From JBFWUW01 sp050247075 (lineage in GTDB: Bacteria; Planctomycetota; Planctomycetia; Pirellulales; JBFWUW01), in contig JBFWUW010000036.1 in NCBI GenBank assembly GCA_050247075.1, positions 4,399 through 68,398 of the forward strand: 64,000 nucleotides of DNA, read 5' to 3'. Positions 61,004-64,000 of this stretch are shown piece by piece (positions within the stretch are counted from its first letter, which is position 1; each line of letters opens with the position of its first letter). The notes beneath the pieces are model-generated. The model saw only the letters and a list, made by a program, of their open reading frames with translations. It was not told the origin of the DNA and did not search any database. Position numbers and translations under genes: made by a program.

Positions 61004-62350
61004 ATGCCGCACCCAACAAGGCGCCTACGTTCGCGATCCCGCGCGACGTGGCCACTGGCGCTATGCCTTTGTCTGCTCGGCGGTTCGCCGTTGCAGGCCT
61101 CGGAACTGCGCCGCGACGCCGTTGTGAAAGCCATCGAACGGATTCAGCCGTCGGTGGTCAATATCCACGGAGAGAAAAGCGTCAGCTCGGAAGAACCGCG
61201 TGCCATTGGAGAGGCCCCCCGCCGCGTCAACGGCATGGGAACCGGCGTCTTCATCGACGAACGCGGCTTTATCTTGACCAACTTTCATGTGGTTGAAGGG
61301 GTCAAGAAGATCCAAGTCACCATGCCCGATGGTGCCGCGTTTGGCGCCAGGCTGGTTGCCAAGGACACGCGGACCGATCTGGCGGTTATCAAGATCGAAG
61401 CCGACGAGCCGCTGCCGATCATCGTGGTCGGCTCCTCGCACGACCTGATGCTGGGCGAACAGGTCATCGCCGTGGGGAATGCCTTTGGCTACGAAAACAC
61501 GGTTACGCGGGGCATCGTCAGCGCTATGCACCGCACCGTGCAAGTCACCGATACCCAGACCTACGAAGACCTGATCCAGACCGATGCCAGCATTAACCCT
61601 GGCAACAGCGGCGGCCCGCTGATTAATATCGATGGCGAAATGATCGGCATCAACGTGGCGGTGCGGTCGGGCGCGGCTGGGATTGGCTTCGCGATTCCGG
61701 TCGATAAGGCCATGGAAGTCGCTTGCGAACTCCTCTCCACGCGGGTGGTCGATCACACCTGGCACGGCATTACGCCTCAGTGGGACCAAAAATCGCGGCT
61801 GGTGGTGGCCAATATCGAGGAAGATAGCCCCGCCTCTAGCAGCGGCCTGCGAGCCGGCGACGTGGTGCTGGCCGTGGGCGACCGCCCCTTGCAGCGTCCG
61901 CTCGACCTGGAGCGGGCACTGGTAGGCAGAGCGCCCGGCGACCAGGTGGAACTCTCGGTAACGCGGGACAATCGCGAGCTGAATCTAAGCCTGGTCATCG
62001 CCAGCCTGCCGCGGGCGGAACTGGCCGAGAGCGAGGAACCGGTGTGGGATCTGCTCGGTCTGCGTCTGGAACCGATTCCCTCGAAGCAATTCCAGGCCTT
62101 CCGCAGCAAGTACCGGGGCGGGTTGTCCGTCGTGGAAGTACGCGGCAGCGGGCCTGCGGCCAAGCAAGGCATCCGCAAGGGGGATGTGCTGGTCGGCATG
62201 CACGTCTGGGAAACCATCTCGCTGGAAAATGTGCAGTACATTCTCAACCGGCCCGACCTCCCCAGCATCGACCCGCTAAAGTTCTACATCCTTCGCGGCA
62301 ACGAAACGCTGTTCGGCAACCTGACGCTGCTGCCGCGGACCGTGCGATAG
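61004..62350 (+). CDS. HtrA/DegP-type serine protease with two PDZ domains
   Basis: 448 residues. A signal peptide (ATWPLALCLCLLGGSPLQA) is followed by a trypsin-like domain with His95 (NFHVV), Asp125 (TDLAV) and Ser202 (GNSGGP). Two PDZ domains follow, near residues 255-325 and 345-430 (SSGLRAGDVVLAVGDRPL; AKQGIRKGDVLVGMHVWE). It degrades or refolds damaged envelope proteins. No good ribosome site precedes ATG 61004, so the start is less certain than the product. Confidence 0.93.
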   Translation: MPHPTRRLRSRSRATWPLALCLCLLGGSPLQASELRRDAVVKAIERIQPSVVNIHGEKSVSSEEPRAIGEAPRRVNGMGTGVFIDERGFILTNFHVVEGVKKIQVTMPDGAAFGARLVAKDTRTDLAVIKIEADEPLPIIVVGSSHDLMLGEQVIAVGNAFGYENTVTRGIVSAMHRTVQVTDTQTYEDLIQTDASINPGNSGGPLINIDGEMIGINVAVRSGAAGIGFAIPVDKAMEVACELLSTRVVDHTWHGITPQWDQKSRLVVANIEEDSPASSSGLRAGDVVLAVGDRPLQRPLDLERALVGRAPGDQVELSVTRDNRELNLSLVIASLPRAELAESEEPVWDLLGLRLEPIPSKQFQAFRSKYRGGLSVVEVRGSGPAAKQGIRKGDVLVGMHVWETISLENVQYILNRPDLPSIDPLKFYILRGNETLFGNLTLLPRTVR

Positions 62351-62528
62351 GACGCAGCCCGCCTTCGCTAGACGGCATCAAAATCGGTTTGGCGCTGTAG
62401 CAGACTTCTGCGCGTCAACTCCGCCGTGCTTTTTGCCCCAATACCCCCCGCCGCCTAGCTGGGCGACTTTGCGGGTTCGCGCCTTGGAGCGATCTTCCAG
62501 TGCGAATCGGCTTTAGCTCGCCGTGGCA

Positions 62529-63344
62529 TCACGGGCGCTCTTCCACTTGTTCGTTGATCTCTTGGTAAACGCTCCAAGCCGCTTCTTGCATTTGCCGGGC
62601 CTGGTCGGCCGGAATGGCGTCGGCCGGCTGTTTAGGCATCCGATGAGTCAGGCCGACAGGGCTGGTGCCGGTGAGTTGCGCGTACAAGGCGCAGGCATTC
62701 AGGTACGAACCCTTCACGCCAGGATGGGCTTTGTCCGTGTGGTACAGGTCTAGCCGCTGTTCCAGCGAGGGGCTTTCGCCCCAGTACTCCAACCAGCTTT
62801 GGCCGGCGGCGCAGACCGGAACGTTCAGTTTCTTGCCTAACGCCATCTGCATTTCGTGCAGCTTGTGGAACCCCTCGGGGTACAGGTCGTTGATGCTGGC
62901 CGTGCAGTACAAGACCGGCCGCGCGTTGTGCCGGCGGATCAGCCCTTCGAACAACGTGGCGTATTTCTCAAACGTCTCTGGCTTTGAATAGTACGTGTAG
63001 ATTTCCTGCACGATGACAACGTCCCAGGGTTGGCTGGCGATGAGAGCTTGCGGTTTGCCTTCGTCCGTGCCGGCCTCCCACAGGCTCTGCAAACTGGCTC
63101 CGCCGGCCACATACTGGCCCGCCTTGATCCGCGGCCGATCGGGTGGAGCCGACTCGGACAATGCCTCGACCATGCGCGGCAGTTCGTTGAAATAGATTTG
63201 GCTGTTGCCCAGAAACAGCACTCGCAACTCCAGGGGCGCGGCAGCGTCGGGCCCTGCTGCGCAAACGATCGAACCGCCAGCCAAGAGCGCCGCCATCGCG
63301 GCGATTCCGCCCAGGGCCCAGCGACGAGTGATTTGGATTGCCAT
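62529..63344 (-). CDS. Secreted SGNH/GDSL-like hydrolase
   Basis: 271 residues. The N-terminus TRRWALGGIAAMAALLAGG could be a Tat or Sec signal. LRVLFLGNSQIYFNELPRMV gives the SGNH block I serine; the C-terminal HTDKAHPGVKGSYLNACALY provides the Asp-x-x-His pair. Relatives remove acetyl or other esters from polysaccharides; the substrate here is unknown. It is a single gene on the minus strand, converging on htrA. Confidence 0.8.
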   Translation of the reverse strand: MAIQITRRWALGGIAAMAALLAGGSIVCAAGPDAAAPLELRVLFLGNSQIYFNELPRMVEALSESAPPDRPRIKAGQYVAGGASLQSLWEAGTDEGKPQALIASQPWDVVIVQEIYTYYSKPETFEKYATLFEGLIRRHNARPVLYCTASINDLYPEGFHKLHEMQMALGKKLNVPVCAAGQSWLEYWGESPSLEQRLDLYHTDKAHPGVKGSYLNACALYAQLTGTSPVGLTHRMPKQPADAIPADQARQMQEAAWSVYQEINEQVEERP

Positions 63345-63572
63345 TGCATGATTCTCCCGGTTGGCCGTGATTCATCCTGGCTTGCATACCTGATTTGCAC
63401 GCCAGGGCTCTTTCACCGTTAGACGTGGGTGGAGCATCCAGGTCAAGCAGGCCGATGACCCGGCAGACATTTGAAGCTCCTGCCTTGCCGGCTTGATGCG
63501 GCGTCGGGCAGATTGCTGGGGCAAAGGGTGGCTGGGGCTGGCCAACGGGAAGGCCCAGCGGCCGCGCCGAAC

Positions 63573-63772
63573 AGCCCCGGCAGGGGCGATAGTCAATAGC
63601 CTTGGGCGTTAGCCCAAGGTATGCACGTTTTTCCCCGTGTTTTAGCCCCGGTAGGGGCGGCAGTAGCACCCCAATGCCGACTGTCGCCCCTGCCGGGGCT
63701 TACGACGTACTTTGAGGACCATCCTCCTCGGGCTTACGCCCGAGGCTATTGACTGCCGCCCCTACCGGGGCT
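63573..63772. repeat. 200-bp concentric palindromic element
   Basis: Three nested inverted-repeat pairs share one centre near 63672: outer arms of about 29 bp (63573-63601 with 63744-63772), middle hairpins TTGGGCGTTAGCCCAA and CTCGGGCTTACGCCCGAG, and inner arms of 21 bp (63644-63664 with 63680-63700) built on GCCCCGGTAGGGGC. It has no coding capacity. The rest of 63345-63888 shows no gene. Confidence 0.8.
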
Positions 63773-63888
63773 ATCCGCCTCGAAAAGGGGCTTCTGACAG
63801 GCGTTACCTGTTCCATTTTTGCCGTGTTTCGGGGGGTTGTGGTTCAGGTTCACGTCGCCGCACCTAGCTGCTTCAAGGCAATCGCAAA

Positions 63889-63999
63889 CTAATTACCTGT
63901 CCCTGTTAGGACTTGCAGCAAGTACTCGGTGTTCCAACCGGCCTTTCGACGCTTCATGGCGACGGAATTCTTCTCGGGATGTTGCTTTATCAGGGTCAA
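63889..63999 (-). CDS. ISAs1-like transposase, C-terminal end only
   Basis: Reading leftward into the window, 36 codons end in TAG at 63891-63889. The text LIKQHPEKNSVAMKRRKAGW and NTEYLLQVLTG resembles the C-terminus of ISAs1-type DDE transposases. The rest lies beyond the window. It indicates an insertion sequence at the right edge, next to the palindromic element. Confidence 0.6.
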   Translation of the reverse strand: MTLIKQHPEKNSVAMKRRKAGWNTEYLLQVLTGTGN

Positions 64000-64000
64000 T

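Noticed and set aside
63573..63772. CRISPR array, because of repeated GCCCCGGTAGGGGC units
   Set aside because: Repeats alternate in orientation around one centre and the intervals are unequal; this is a nested palindrome.

Overview
The window looks like chromosomal DNA from a member of the Planctomycetota, most likely the Pirellulales. The signs are a DUF1559 prepilin-like protein with the H-X9-DG C-terminal motif, two adjacent Cys-type sulfatases, a large PD40/di-haem protein related to hydrazine synthase alpha, a choice-of-anchor (DUF642-like) protein, an enlarged SecA, an hpnCDE squalene cassette and a short Tad locus. The DNA is GC-rich, most genes are planctomycete housekeeping or envelope genes, and many neighbours overlap by 4 bp (ATGA or GTGA). 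Species cannot be told from sequence alone.

Layout. 1-3490: a divergent TetR regulator and a DevBCA-type ABC exporter, with two matching operators over the exporter promoter. 3505-7076: a TMTC-like TPR membrane protein and a SpoIIE-type phosphatase broken by an in-frame amber codon. 7383-10619: the HzsA-like di-haem protein. 10620-17907: an Rrf2 regulator, the sulfate importer sbp-cysT-cysW-cysA, a DUF2292 protein, a lipoprotein and a DUF1559 protein. This block lies between two near-identical 348-bp copies of the end of the HzsA-like gene. 18055-24888: an anchor-domain protein, topA and a PpiD/SurA-like chaperone with a long charged repeat linker.

25301-31650: tRNA-Ala(CGC) followed by a run of accessory genes: UvsE, an NmrA-like SDR, DUF1990, a 4Fe-4S/SCP2 fusion, MarR, a flavin/PNPOx-like protein and a damaged DUF1348 gene. 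Two almost identical sites suggest that MarR controls itself and the Fe-S gene. 31801-39626: secA, waaA, a sigma-54 activator and tRNA-Lys(CTT). 39965-46358: a small lipoprotein, a DnaQ-like exonuclease that looks foreign, hpnCDE, an HTH/zinc-ribbon protein, a terminated leader or small RNA, and a REP-type repeat cluster. 46359-54989: a Ycf48-like propeller with a CBM9-like end, a small protein plus dCTP deaminase pair, a class-C beta-lactamase-like hydrolase and two sulfatases. 55239-64000: cpaF-tadB-tadC, argJ, DUF971, an HtrA protease, an SGNH hydrolase, three palindromic repeat elements and the end of an ISAs1-like transposase.

No CRISPR array, prophage or classical restriction system is visible. 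The observations most worth following are the 348-bp direct repeats around the sulfate block, the shared 18-bp motif at rrf2 and sbp, the MarR/Fe-S/SCP2 module, the amber-interrupted phosphatase, the AT-rich operator/leader at 45555-45701 and the paired MITE-like elements that begin right after stop codons.
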